Below are positions 43,208 to 51,167 of a stretch of DNA of 64,000 nt, piece after piece; position 1 is the first letter of the stretch; each line of letters starts with the position of its first letter. Below the pieces are notes generated by a model that saw only the letters and a list, made by a program, of their open reading frames with translations, was not told the DNA's origin and did not search any database. A program made the position numbers and the translations under genes. The stretch comes from Pinibacter aurantiacus (GTDB lineage Bacteria; Bacteroidota; Bacteroidia; Chitinophagales; Chitinophagaceae). The stretch spans positions 62,001 to 126,000 of the forward strand of contig NZ_JAHSPG010000017.1 of the NCBI RefSeq assembly GCF_019130065.1, given 5' to 3'.

Positions 43208-43409
43208 AATTTGACAATTTGAAGATTTGAAAATTTGAAAATTCTTTGGGTGAAAAAGTCTATAAAATTGGTGGACATTCAACTTGTCGCGCATGCCAAT
43301 GTCAAAAGTAAAGACGTGTTTCGCCGGGAATGCCTATAAAGGCTACACATAAATAAGCGGTGCTGCACAGCTCCATTTTCAAATTTTCAAATTTTCAAAT
43401 TCTCAAATT
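43208..43409. repeat. TTTGAAAA-word inverted repeat element with long spacer (family H)
   Basis: Left arm 43208-43243, right arm 43375-43409, spacer 131 bases. The TGA stop of the antiporter gene (43403-43405) is formed by the first word of the right arm. Most of the 306-base gap 43097-43402 belongs to this element. Confidence 0.85.
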
Positions 43410-44980
43410 AATTTCAGCTTCTCCTCTTCGATATCTATCTGGTGCAAGAACTTGCGGATGACGTCTTCATCGAAATGTACGTCGGTGTGGTTTTTATTGA
43501 GCAGCCATTTACGTTGCTGGTTCAGTACGTCTAAATAAATGGCCTTGCTTTCTGCGTTGATGGCTTCGTCATAATCTTCGGTGCTTTTTTCCTGCCACTT
43601 GAGCGCCATTTGTCGCAGCATGCTATGGTTTTCAATCTGGCCATTGTAGTTGGTGGTGAGGTGGTTCAGCGAATGCTTTGCCAGTTCTTTTTTGATGATG
43701 ATCTCTTCTTCCTCTTCCGGAATATAATCGTCAAACGAAGGCAGTTTCATTTTGTTGATCAGGTAAGGAAGCGTTAAGCCTTGTACCACCAGTGTTGTTA
43801 AGATCACAATAAACGTGATGAACAGGATCAAATTTCTTTGCGGAAATGGTGCGCCGTTTGATTCAACCGGAATGGACAATGCAGCTGCGAGCGAGACCAC
43901 ACCGCGCATGCCTGTCCAACCAAGCAATATCGGGGCCTTCCAGCCGGGGTGCCTCCTATCTGCAACGGTAATATAGTTACGTGCGATCAGTGTGGTGAAG
44001 ACTGCGCCAAACGTGGAGATGAATCTTATAACAATCAGCACTGCTGTAATTAGCAATCCATAACCCAATGCAGAACCAACGCTAATTCCTTCCTGCTTCA
44101 ACCCTGCTACGATTTCCGGCAGGTCGAGACCGATGAGCAAAAACACAATGCCATTCAATACAAACACAAAACTCTCCCAAACATTGGCGCCACGCAACCG
44201 CGACACGCTGCTTAAGAAATGATGCCTTTTGTTTGACAGCAACAGCCCTCCGCTTACAACCGCCAACACACCGGAGCTATGTACTTCTTCTGCAATCATA
44301 TACATTATATATGGTGTGATGATGGTGAGCACGATATCCATGTTGGCATCTGTTGGCAGGTATTTATGCACTTTCATGAAAATAAAACCGATCAGTAATC
44401 CAACGCCTATTCCACCGATCAGCATCCAGCTAAAACTCAGTGCGGCGTGGTACCAAACAAATTGTCCGGTGCCCACTGCAATCAATGCAAAGCGAAAAAT
44501 AAGCAGTGATGATGCATCATTCAGTAAACTTTCCCCTTCCAGTATGGAGACCATGCGCTTGGGGACTTTCACAAATTTCAGGATGGCGCTGGCACTTACC
44601 GCGTCGGGTGGAGAAACGATGCCGCCGAGCAAAAAACCGAGTGCTAATGAAAAGCCCGGTATGAATGAGTTCGCAGCAAACGCAACAGTGAGCGCTGTTA
44701 GAAATACTACAATGAAAGCAAAGCTGGTGATGATGCGGCGCCAGTGCCACAATTCTTTCCACGATATTGCCCATGCTGCTTCATATAAAAGTGGTGGCAG
44801 AAAAATAATGAAGATCAAAGAAGGATCTATATGCACGACCGGAATGCCGGGGATGAAGCTTGTCAATAAACCGGCAACCACAAGCAGCACGGGGTATGCG
44901 ACTTTCAATTTATTTGCCAGCATTATGATCAGCACAATCGCAAGGATCATGAGAAGGTAAAATGGAAAATATTCGATCAC
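43403..44980 (-). CDS. Na+/H+ antiporter, CPA1 family
   Basis: 525 residues: about 12 membrane helices up to residue 415, then a charged cytosolic tail (EEEEEIIIKKELAKHSLN). The transport-site helices carry GGIVSPPDAVSASAIL and ILEGESLLNDASSLLIFRFA, with the Asp residues expected to bind cation and proton; GWTGMRGVVSLAAALSIP is the third family motif. It exchanges Na+ (or K+) for protons at the inner membrane. It stands alone, and the last residues (KLKLI and stop) run into the TTTGAAAA repeat. Confidence 0.94.
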   Translation of the reverse strand: MIEYFPFYLLMILAIVLIIMLANKLKVAYPVLLVVAGLLTSFIPGIPVVHIDPSLIFIIFLPPLLYEAAWAISWKELWHWRRIITSFAFIVVFLTALTVAFAANSFIPGFSLALGFLLGGIVSPPDAVSASAILKFVKVPKRMVSILEGESLLNDASSLLIFRFALIAVGTGQFVWYHAALSFSWMLIGGIGVGLLIGFIFMKVHKYLPTDANMDIVLTIITPYIMYMIAEEVHSSGVLAVVSGGLLLSNKRHHFLSSVSRLRGANVWESFVFVLNGIVFLLIGLDLPEIVAGLKQEGISVGSALGYGLLITAVLIVIRFISTFGAVFTTLIARNYITVADRRHPGWKAPILLGWTGMRGVVSLAAALSIPVESNGAPFPQRNLILFITFIVILTTLVVQGLTLPYLINKMKLPSFDDYIPEEEEEIIIKKELAKHSLNHLTTNYNGQIENHSMLRQMALKWQEKSTEDYDEAINAESKAIYLDVLNQQRKWLLNKNHTDVHFDEDVIRKFLHQIDIEEEKLKLI

Positions 44981-45016
44981 GGGTGTTGTTTTTAAGTGTG
45001 GGTAAATTTAAGGATT

Positions 45017-45099
45017 AAAGCCTAATGCTTAATGCTTAAAGCCTAACGCTTAACGCGGGACACAAAGCGTTAGGCATTGGGCGTTTAGCTTTAGGCGTT
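45017..45099. repeat. TTAATGC/TAACGCT-word inverted repeat element (family B, copy 3)
   Basis: Left arm 45017-45056 (five words), right arm 45067-45099, spacer 10 bases. It lies between divergent genes (antiporter and amidohydrolase). Confidence 0.85.
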
Positions 45100-45189
45100 C
45101 TCCGGTTGCTTGTTTAAATAAGATTTCTTACATTTTCATGTAGCCGGTTTAGTGATAATGATTTTTTAAACCTTAATTCCAGAACCGTT

Positions 45190-46659
45190 ATGCAGCCCAA
45201 AACCTTCTTCCTGTTTTTGCTGGCGTTATTCGCCCGCCTTTTTTCTTACACACAAACGCATGATCTCGTCATTAAAAAAGTGAACATTGTCGATGTTCAG
45301 TCGGGGAAAATAGTGAGCGATATGGATGTATTGATCCATGATTCCCTCATCATTAAGATTGCCCACAACCAAACGAAATTTCCTGCAAAAACGCAGGTCG
45401 TCGATGGTAGTGGCAAATACTTAATTCCCGGCCTATGGGACATGCATGTTCATATGTGGAGCCGACATGCGGTTACAAAGTATAGAGACAAGCTTTTTTT
45501 CCCATTGCTGATTGGCAATGGTGTTACTGGTGTGCGTGAAATGTGGGATGACGCCAAAACCGTTGCCGCATGGAGAAAGGAAGTCAAAGAAGGCGCGATC
45601 AACGGGCCGACAATATTTTCGTCGGGCCCCATTGTAGATGGGCCAAAACCGGTATGGGACAGGTCGCTTTCCATAAAGACAGTGGCGGATGTTCAACGAA
45701 TTGTTGACTCTCTGCATTACAGGGAGCATCATGATTTTATTAAGGTGTATCAAAATTTGCCACGCGATATTTATTTCAAACTGGCAGAGGTTTGCAACAA
45801 GCAGCACTTTGCTTTCGAGGGACATGTGCCATGGAGAGTGACTATACTTGAAGCTGCAAAGGCCGGGCAGTATAGCCAGGAGCATATGATGGGCATGATA
45901 GAATTAGCTTCTGACAGCAGTGATTATTTAATGGACGTGATCACTGATAAAGTGAAGGACAGCAGTATAAATACATGGTTGGGGTATGATGAATTCGTAC
46001 TGCGCACCTACAATCCAAAAAAGTTTGAGCAAATAGCAAAAGAGTTAAGCCAATACAATTCATGGATATGCCCTACGTTTACGGTGCTCAGAGGTGGTGC
46101 TTACAAAGACAATCCAGTGATGATCGACACTTCGTATAATCCTTATCTCAGTAAATATACGGTAGCGTATTGGAACCCAAACGGGAACTACACTTTTGAT
46201 GGGGAAAGCAAAGCTGTATTCGAAGCAGAGAAAAAGATATACGGCTTGTGGCTTTCTATGGCCGCTGTTTTGCAAAGGAACGGTGTGAAGTTGCTTGCTG
46301 GCACCGATTTTACCAACCCGTATGTTTATCCCGGTTTTAGTTTACATGATGAGCTGGAACTGCTTGTGAAGGGAGGTTTGTCTAACATAGAAGCATTGCA
46401 AACCGCGACCGTAAACCCTGCTACATTTTTTAAAATTACCGACAGATACGGCAGCGTTGCAAAAGGCAAAGTTGCAGATCTTGTTTTGCTGAATAGTAAT
46501 CCGCTGGAAGATATAACCAACACCAGGAAAATAAATGGGGTGGTTTTACATGGACGTTTTCTTTCGTCAATATATTTACAGGATCAGTTGGAAGAAGTTA
46601 AAAGATTAAATATTCAAGTGGATAAGGACACCACTCTGTTTATCCGTGATTTAAATTAG
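45190..46659 (+). CDS. Exported amidohydrolase family protein
   Basis: 489 residues with a signal peptide (first 22 residues, ending FSYTQ). Metal ligands: HVH at 86-88 (LWDMHVHMW), a likely carboxylated Lys in HHDFIKVYQNLPRD, His in FAFEGHVPW and YSQEHMMGM, and Asp in LLAGTDFTNPY near 375. This is the pattern of imidazolonepropionase- and prolidase-like amidohydrolases, many of which cleave dipeptides or N-acyl amino acids. SVAKGKVADLVLLNSNPLED is the usual C-terminal beta-domain signature. It is followed after 4 bases by the DUF1493 gene. Confidence 0.92.
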   Translation: MQPKTFFLFLLALFARLFSYTQTHDLVIKKVNIVDVQSGKIVSDMDVLIHDSLIIKIAHNQTKFPAKTQVVDGSGKYLIPGLWDMHVHMWSRHAVTKYRDKLFFPLLIGNGVTGVREMWDDAKTVAAWRKEVKEGAINGPTIFSSGPIVDGPKPVWDRSLSIKTVADVQRIVDSLHYREHHDFIKVYQNLPRDIYFKLAEVCNKQHFAFEGHVPWRVTILEAAKAGQYSQEHMMGMIELASDSSDYLMDVITDKVKDSSINTWLGYDEFVLRTYNPKKFEQIAKELSQYNSWICPTFTVLRGGAYKDNPVMIDTSYNPYLSKYTVAYWNPNGNYTFDGESKAVFEAEKKIYGLWLSMAAVLQRNGVKLLAGTDFTNPYVYPGFSLHDELELLVKGGLSNIEALQTATVNPATFFKITDRYGSVAKGKVADLVLLNSNPLEDITNTRKINGVVLHGRFLSSIYLQDQLEEVKRLNIQVDKDTTLFIRDLN

Positions 46660-46663
46660 CAAA

Positions 46664-47095
46664 ATGACTGAACCCTATACACTGGACGAAATTGTAAATC
46701 TTATTGCAGAGAAATCGGGATGTGACGTTTCAGAAATAAAGCCAGACAGTGATATATCAAATGATCTGGGATGTTGGGGCGATGATTTTGATGAACTAAT
46801 GTCTGAGTATTGCGCAAAGTTTAAAGTGGACATGAGTTCGTATCTGTGGTATTTTCACACAGAAGAAGAGGGATACGAAAATAGTATTGGACGAGCATTT
46901 TTTAAGGCTCCTTATGAACAGGTTGAACATATTCCTGTAACTCCACGAGTGATGTTGGAGAGTGCCAATAGCGGGAAGTGGAGTCTTACCTATCCCCCGC
47001 ATACGCTACCTAAAAGACGATACGACGGTCTTATAAACCTGGTTGTGATTTTGTTGTTTATTGCTTTTGGCGTTTACACCTGTATAAAGAGATAG
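46664..47095 (+). CDS. DUF1493 family protein with C-terminal membrane helix
   Basis: 143 residues. The N-terminal part has an acyl-carrier-like helical pattern (LDEIVNLIAEKSGCDVSEIK) followed by the DUF1493 signature DLGCWGDDFDELMSEYCAKF and MSSYLWYFHTEEEG. No Ser of a phosphopantetheine site (DSL) is present. The C-terminus is one membrane helix (about 121-139, LINLVVILLFIAFGVYTC). The function of the family is unknown. It starts 4 bases after the amidohydrolase, so both are probably one operon, though no functional link is evident. Confidence 0.88.
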   Translation: MTEPYTLDEIVNLIAEKSGCDVSEIKPDSDISNDLGCWGDDFDELMSEYCAKFKVDMSSYLWYFHTEEEGYENSIGRAFFKAPYEQVEHIPVTPRVMLESANSGKWSLTYPPHTLPKRRYDGLINLVVILLFIAFGVYTCIKR

Positions 47096-47132
47096 CACAG
47101 CAAAATATTTTCACAACAATTCGTTACCAAAA

Positions 47133-47158
47133 TAAAAAGCCCGCTTTGCAGCGGGCTT
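47133..47158 (-). terminator. Intrinsic terminator of SusCD locus 2
   Basis: On the minus strand AAGCCCGC, a 6-base loop and GCGGGCTT, followed by TTTATT. It lies about 105 bases after the PKD-like lipoprotein stop and closes the second SusCD operon. Confidence 0.85.
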
Positions 47159-47237
47159 CACACACGAGAGATATTTGAGGCAATTATTCCTGTTAATTGT
47201 TCGGGAAGCTTCAAGCTCTGCCGGACTCTTTGCTTTT

Positions 47238-47271
47238 GCGTTGAGCGTTAGGCATTAAGCGTTTAGCGTTC
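47238..47271 (-). repeat. TTAACGC-word half element at a gene end (family B)
   Basis: On the minus strand AACGCTAAACGCTTAATGCC and further words. The first word contains the TAA stop (47263-47265) of the PKD-like gene. No second arm follows before the terminator. Confidence 0.75.
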
Positions 47272-48798
47272 CCTGTACGTCAAGTCTTTAACTTTTCCGA
47301 ATCCTGTTAAGCTTTGGAATAGTGTTAACGGACCATTTACCTGTGGCACGTTGTAAAAGTCAATTGTGCCGCCGGACGTAGCGCTTACACCATCATGAGT
47401 AGCAACGATCAGCTTGTTGTACAGTATTTGTTTGCCTGTGCTTCCGGATGTATACGCACCACTGAAAAAATGCTGAAACTTTAAAAGTGTAACAGGCTTT
47501 GGCTGATCGATCATTAGGGTGCTTTTCTTAAGTCCAAGATCGTATTCGTACACTTTGCCTCCTACGTTATAGAACAAATAACTAAAGTCGGGGCTTACTG
47601 CAAATTTCTCAGCCTTGTCAAAATCTGTTGCAGTGATCTCTGCATAGTAAGTTTGATTGATGGATGATGACAGTGTAAATTTTGCAAGATATGATTTGCC
47701 TGCTTCCACGTTGCGCAGTACTGCTGTTACCTCGCCTCCATTGTAAGGCGTCCATTCCATGTAGGTGAGATCCATGCCTGTTTTGTAGTCAAACAAAGGC
47801 ATACTTGTTGGCATGGGCGAGCAGGTTGTTGCTCCTGGAACGTGACGCAAAAATCTTTTATTTTTTGTATCGTATAGCACAGTGCCGTATAAGTCTGCTT
47901 GCGTGGGTGCTGCGGCCATAAACGGTGATGCTGTAAATGGATCGGTCTCTCCTGTTGCAATGTTAATGATGCTGGAAAAATACATCTGGTAAGTGCGCAA
48001 ATAATAATATAGATTTCCTGCCGGGCTGTGCATGTAACTGCAACTGCTACCTGGCATAAATGCATCTGCAGAGAAATTCGATGGTACCTTCGAAAGCATA
48101 TCAGTTTGGATATTCATTGTCAGATCCCATTTGAAAGTTTCGGGATCTATTCGGTTTGTACCATCTTCCGTGCTGATATAAATGCCTTTTGTAGCACTAG
48201 TGTTGGTTATTGCGGCCTGGAAGAAAAAGGTTACACCTACAGGTTTTGCTGTCGTCGGTAGTTGAGATCCTGTATAACCCAGAACGTCTGGAATAATGGT
48301 GTATGCACCTTTATTAAATGAAGCCATGTCAAGGCGACTTTTTCCGTTTACTTCGCATAGAGCGAGAAACCCTTCGTATATGCTGGTTACAACGGAAAGC
48401 CTGGCAGTGCCTTGCGCCTGTACGCCAGTTTTTTTATCGGTGATCCTGTAGTACAAAGTATAATTTGCGCCCGGCTGAATAACAACAGCGGCATCCAGGT
48501 CATGCGTTTTTGCCAGTATTTTTCTTTGGCTGGCGTACAACGCGCCACCGTCCAGCGTTGACCATTCATACGAATATTTTGCAGTGTCGTAGGAGGTTGC
48601 CTCTGTGTCCATCGTCAATTTCAGGATGGGCTTAATGCTAAGCTTCTCGCCATATACAACGACGTAGCTGCTGTCGAGCGTTACAGAAATCTGATTGATA
48701 TCCTGGTAAGAATAGTTGCCTTTGTCTTTGTAGCATGCGCCCAGCATTGTGAGCATTGTTATAGCAATTAGCCAATAGGTTTTCTTATATATATACAT
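47263..48798 (-). CDS. PKD-like family surface lipoprotein (SusCD locus 2)
   Basis: 511 residues. The lipobox Cys is residue 22, then YKDKGNYSYQDINQ, very close to the paralogue in locus 1. The N-terminal PKD-like domain (about 30-135) includes LKLTMDTEATSYDTAKYSYE and YYRITDKKTGVQAQGTARLS. The rest is a propeller-like repeat region, with FLALCEVNGKSRLDMASF as its first blade and VGGKVYEYDLGLKKSTLMID near the end. It is presumably part of the surface ligand-capture complex. Last gene of the operon; its stop codon lies in a TTAACGC word. Confidence 0.88.
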   Translation of the reverse strand: MYIYKKTYWLIAITMLTMLGACYKDKGNYSYQDINQISVTLDSSYVVVYGEKLSIKPILKLTMDTEATSYDTAKYSYEWSTLDGGALYASQRKILAKTHDLDAAVVIQPGANYTLYYRITDKKTGVQAQGTARLSVVTSIYEGFLALCEVNGKSRLDMASFNKGAYTIIPDVLGYTGSQLPTTAKPVGVTFFFQAAITNTSATKGIYISTEDGTNRIDPETFKWDLTMNIQTDMLSKVPSNFSADAFMPGSSCSYMHSPAGNLYYYLRTYQMYFSSIINIATGETDPFTASPFMAAAPTQADLYGTVLYDTKNKRFLRHVPGATTCSPMPTSMPLFDYKTGMDLTYMEWTPYNGGEVTAVLRNVEAGKSYLAKFTLSSSINQTYYAEITATDFDKAEKFAVSPDFSYLFYNVGGKVYEYDLGLKKSTLMIDQPKPVTLLKFQHFFSGAYTSGSTGKQILYNKLIVATHDGVSATSGGTIDFYNVPQVNGPLTLFQSLTGFGKVKDLTYRER

Positions 48799-48810
48799 GA
48801 AGCTCGTTTT

Positions 48811-48917
48811 GAAGTTTTGAGTATTGAGTTCTGAGTTTTGAGTTGTTAGTTGTTAGACTTTGGGTTGAATAGTCGTCATTGAAGTCTAACAACTAACAAC
48901 TATCAACTAACAACTCC
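48811..48917. repeat. TTTTGAG/GTTGTTA-word inverted repeat element inside SusCD operon 2 (family E, copy 3)
   Basis: Left arm 48811-48857 (TTTTGAG, TATTGAG, TTCTGAG, TTTTGAG, then GTTGTTA words), right arm 48884-48917 pairing with the inner words. It lies between DUF4843 and PKD-like genes, the same position as the AAAAGTA element in locus 1, and ends 6 bases before the DUF4843 stop. Confidence 0.85.
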
Positions 48918-48923
48918 CGATTT

Positions 48924-49685
48924 CTATTGCACAGAGGCACCCATTGCCATCAACGTACCGTCGTCTTCGTAAACAGGCGTTCCTGCTGCTTTTTGTTGAT
49001 TGAGATAAATTTGCATTGTGCGGCCGTAATAGTTTTGCACAGGTATTGAAGTGCTCAGACCTATTATATCGCTGATCTCTTTGGGCGATAAACCGAGTAC
49101 CTGCGACATCAGATAAACTTTTGTACGGCTGAATGTACCCAGGTACCCGGAGAGCCACTGTGCTGGTTTTTCTAAAATATCGTTGAGAATGATCTTGTAT
49201 TTGATATAGCTGAAACGTGCGCCGGTTATGCTGTTGGTGATCTTCCATTGCATCGCTGTAGAAAAATTACTGTTGTCTTGCAACAACAAAATAATACTAA
49301 CGCCTTTCTGTTGAAGATCTGCTGTGCGATGCACTTTCAGGTATAATGTATCAACCGTTCTGCCGGCTCTTATTTTGAATGAGTCAGGCAATGCATCGTA
49401 ATGAGTTCCTGCAACGGCTGTAGAACTGTCTGCAATGATTACTTTCACTGACCGTGGTTGATTGGAAACCTGTCCCATAATAGCAACAGGAATTCTTACA
49501 ATGGAGTCCTTTATACTTGAAAGGGTGAAACCAAATGACACTACTCCGGTATCTACACTGTTTGCATAGTTGGACCTGAAGTACACATCATTTGTGCCCT
49601 CGTAGGTCATTATGCCTTGTTTTTTACAACTTGCAAACATGAGCAAGAGTAATGTTAACGCGCCTGTATATTTTAGCATTTGCAT
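48924..49685 (-). CDS. DUF4843 lipoprotein (SusCD locus 2)
   Basis: 253 residues; lipobox LMFASC with Cys near residue 20, then KKQGIMTYEGTNDVYF. The beta-sandwich pattern matches locus 1: FGFTLSSIKDSIVRIPVAIM, LPDSFKIRAGRTVDTLYLKV and KGVSIILLLQDNSNF. The C-terminal helical part has WLSGYLGTFSRTKVYLMSQV, parallel to the LGDYYSRTKHLLF segment of the paralogue. It is 17 bases downstream of susD and probably sits on the SusCD complex. The start could also be the Met two codons later. Confidence 0.88.
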   Translation of the reverse strand: MQMLKYTGALTLLLLMFASCKKQGIMTYEGTNDVYFRSNYANSVDTGVVSFGFTLSSIKDSIVRIPVAIMGQVSNQPRSVKVIIADSSTAVAGTHYDALPDSFKIRAGRTVDTLYLKVHRTADLQQKGVSIILLLQDNSNFSTAMQWKITNSITGARFSYIKYKIILNDILEKPAQWLSGYLGTFSRTKVYLMSQVLGLSPKEISDIIGLSTSIPVQNYYGRTMQIYLNQQKAAGTPVYEDDGTLMAMGASVQ

Positions 49686-49702
49686 ATTTCTGTTTTAAAA
49701 GA

Positions 49703-51148
49703 TCAATGAAAATTTGTTTCAGACTGAGGGATTGGCACTACATACTTTGTTTTATCCATCGTAACATTGCCCGACGTTGCAGAGCCGTTCGGAATCGCTG
49801 TAGTCTTGGTTCTTTTATAGTAATAAAATAACTGTCCCTCACCGTAAAATTCTTTTTGATATTCTTTCTTTATTTCTGTTGCAAGTACCGCAGTGCCCGG
49901 AATGTTGGCGTCTCCCCTGTTATAGCGCACTGTGTTAAGTAACCCAAACGCCGTGGCATTGTCCGGTGCTGTTTCTGCCGCGATGTAGTACATTTCGCTG
50001 ATGCGGATCAATGGCATCATATAACGGAATTTGAGGTCTGTATTGGAAACATCTGCGAACTTGTAAAAAGTTCTGTAGGATTTGCTGCTCGCTGTCGGGT
50101 AGATCCAGCAAGGGTTCAATCTGTAATCGTTTGGATAGGTGGAAGATTCCATCATTGTATTAAGGCGGCCGTCGAGTGGTGCAAGTATTGAACCGTCTGA
50201 ATTTGCCGGTGCAAAATACTTGTTATAGTTACCATACATTTCAAGCGATTGAACGGCGAAGATCATTTCGGTAGAAAACAGTCTGTCAGCATTATCTTTA
50301 TTTGAAAGAACTGCAGTGGATGTTATCCATGGAAAATATTTCTGTGCATTTGCAATGACCAACTGCGAAGTCTGGTAAGCATTTGCCTTATCGTTCCTGT
50401 ACATGTATACCCTTGCCTGTAAAGCTTTCACTGCGTAGTAATTCATGCGCAAGTTCCTGTTCCTGAAAAATGCATCGGTATTAGGGTCAGGATTTCCGGC
50501 TACGCCAAACGTAATCACAGGATCGTTTGATAAAAGGGCTTCCGCTGTTTTCAAATCATCCAACACGCTGTCCATAACGTTGTTGCCAGGCAGGTAACCA
50601 TTGTAAGACGAACCTGTTTTTTTGTAATAAGGTATCGATGGTAAAATAGAATCTGCCGTGTTGTACATCGGCCCAAACAAACGAAGCATGTCGAAGTGGA
50701 AAAATGCCCTCAGTGCTATCGCCTCTCCTCTTAGTATTGAATCCTGCGAAGGTGTAACGACGCCTTTATATTTATCAAGCTGCGCAACAAAACTATTAGC
50801 GTTGGTAATGCACACGTAAGAGCTCGTCCAAATTTCGTCAGTTACCGTTTTTACGACATCCTGGGAAAAGCCGTATGATGAGAAGTTATAGTATTTATGG
50901 CTGGAGCCAACGTTGTAGTATTGCGCCATTACATCCGGAACCAACATGGTAAGGTTGGCGCCGTACATGCTGGATTTCGACATGCTCAGGTAAATGCCAT
51001 TCAGTGCCTGGTACACACTTTGTGGTGTGCTGAATATTTGCTGCTCGGTGAACACATTCTCAGGTTTTACATCCAACCATTTTTTGCAGGACGATAGTGA
51101 CGCTATCATCAGCAGCAGAACTGAAATATATAGTGTTAGTTTTTTCAT
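49703..51148 (-). CDS. RagB/SusD family nutrient-binding lipoprotein (locus 2)
   Basis: 481 residues. The lipobox is SLSSC, then KKWLDVKPENVFTEQQIF, the usual SusD start. EAIALRAFFHFDMLRLFGPM and KKEYQKEFYGEGQLFYYYKR are the family motifs, and LIRISEMYYIAAETA is the TPR-like segment before the C-terminus. It caps the SusC transporter and binds ligand at the cell surface. Its start is 19 bases after the susC stop, so translation is probably coupled. It is clearly a paralogue of the locus 1 protein but divergent in the loops, which suggests a different ligand. Confidence 0.95.
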   Translation of the reverse strand: MKKLTLYISVLLLMIASLSSCKKWLDVKPENVFTEQQIFSTPQSVYQALNGIYLSMSKSSMYGANLTMLVPDVMAQYYNVGSSHKYYNFSSYGFSQDVVKTVTDEIWTSSYVCITNANSFVAQLDKYKGVVTPSQDSILRGEAIALRAFFHFDMLRLFGPMYNTADSILPSIPYYKKTGSSYNGYLPGNNVMDSVLDDLKTAEALLSNDPVITFGVAGNPDPNTDAFFRNRNLRMNYYAVKALQARVYMYRNDKANAYQTSQLVIANAQKYFPWITSTAVLSNKDNADRLFSTEMIFAVQSLEMYGNYNKYFAPANSDGSILAPLDGRLNTMMESSTYPNDYRLNPCWIYPTASSKSYRTFYKFADVSNTDLKFRYMMPLIRISEMYYIAAETAPDNATAFGLLNTVRYNRGDANIPGTAVLATEIKKEYQKEFYGEGQLFYYYKRTKTTAIPNGSATSGNVTMDKTKYVVPIPQSETNFH

Positions 51149-51167
51149 TCTTTCAATTGTTTAAGGG

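Noticed and set aside
44229-44960. A 243-codon open frame opposite the Na+/H+ antiporter gene
   Set aside because: It is the antisense of a well-supported membrane protein gene, with low-complexity composition and no recognisable motif.
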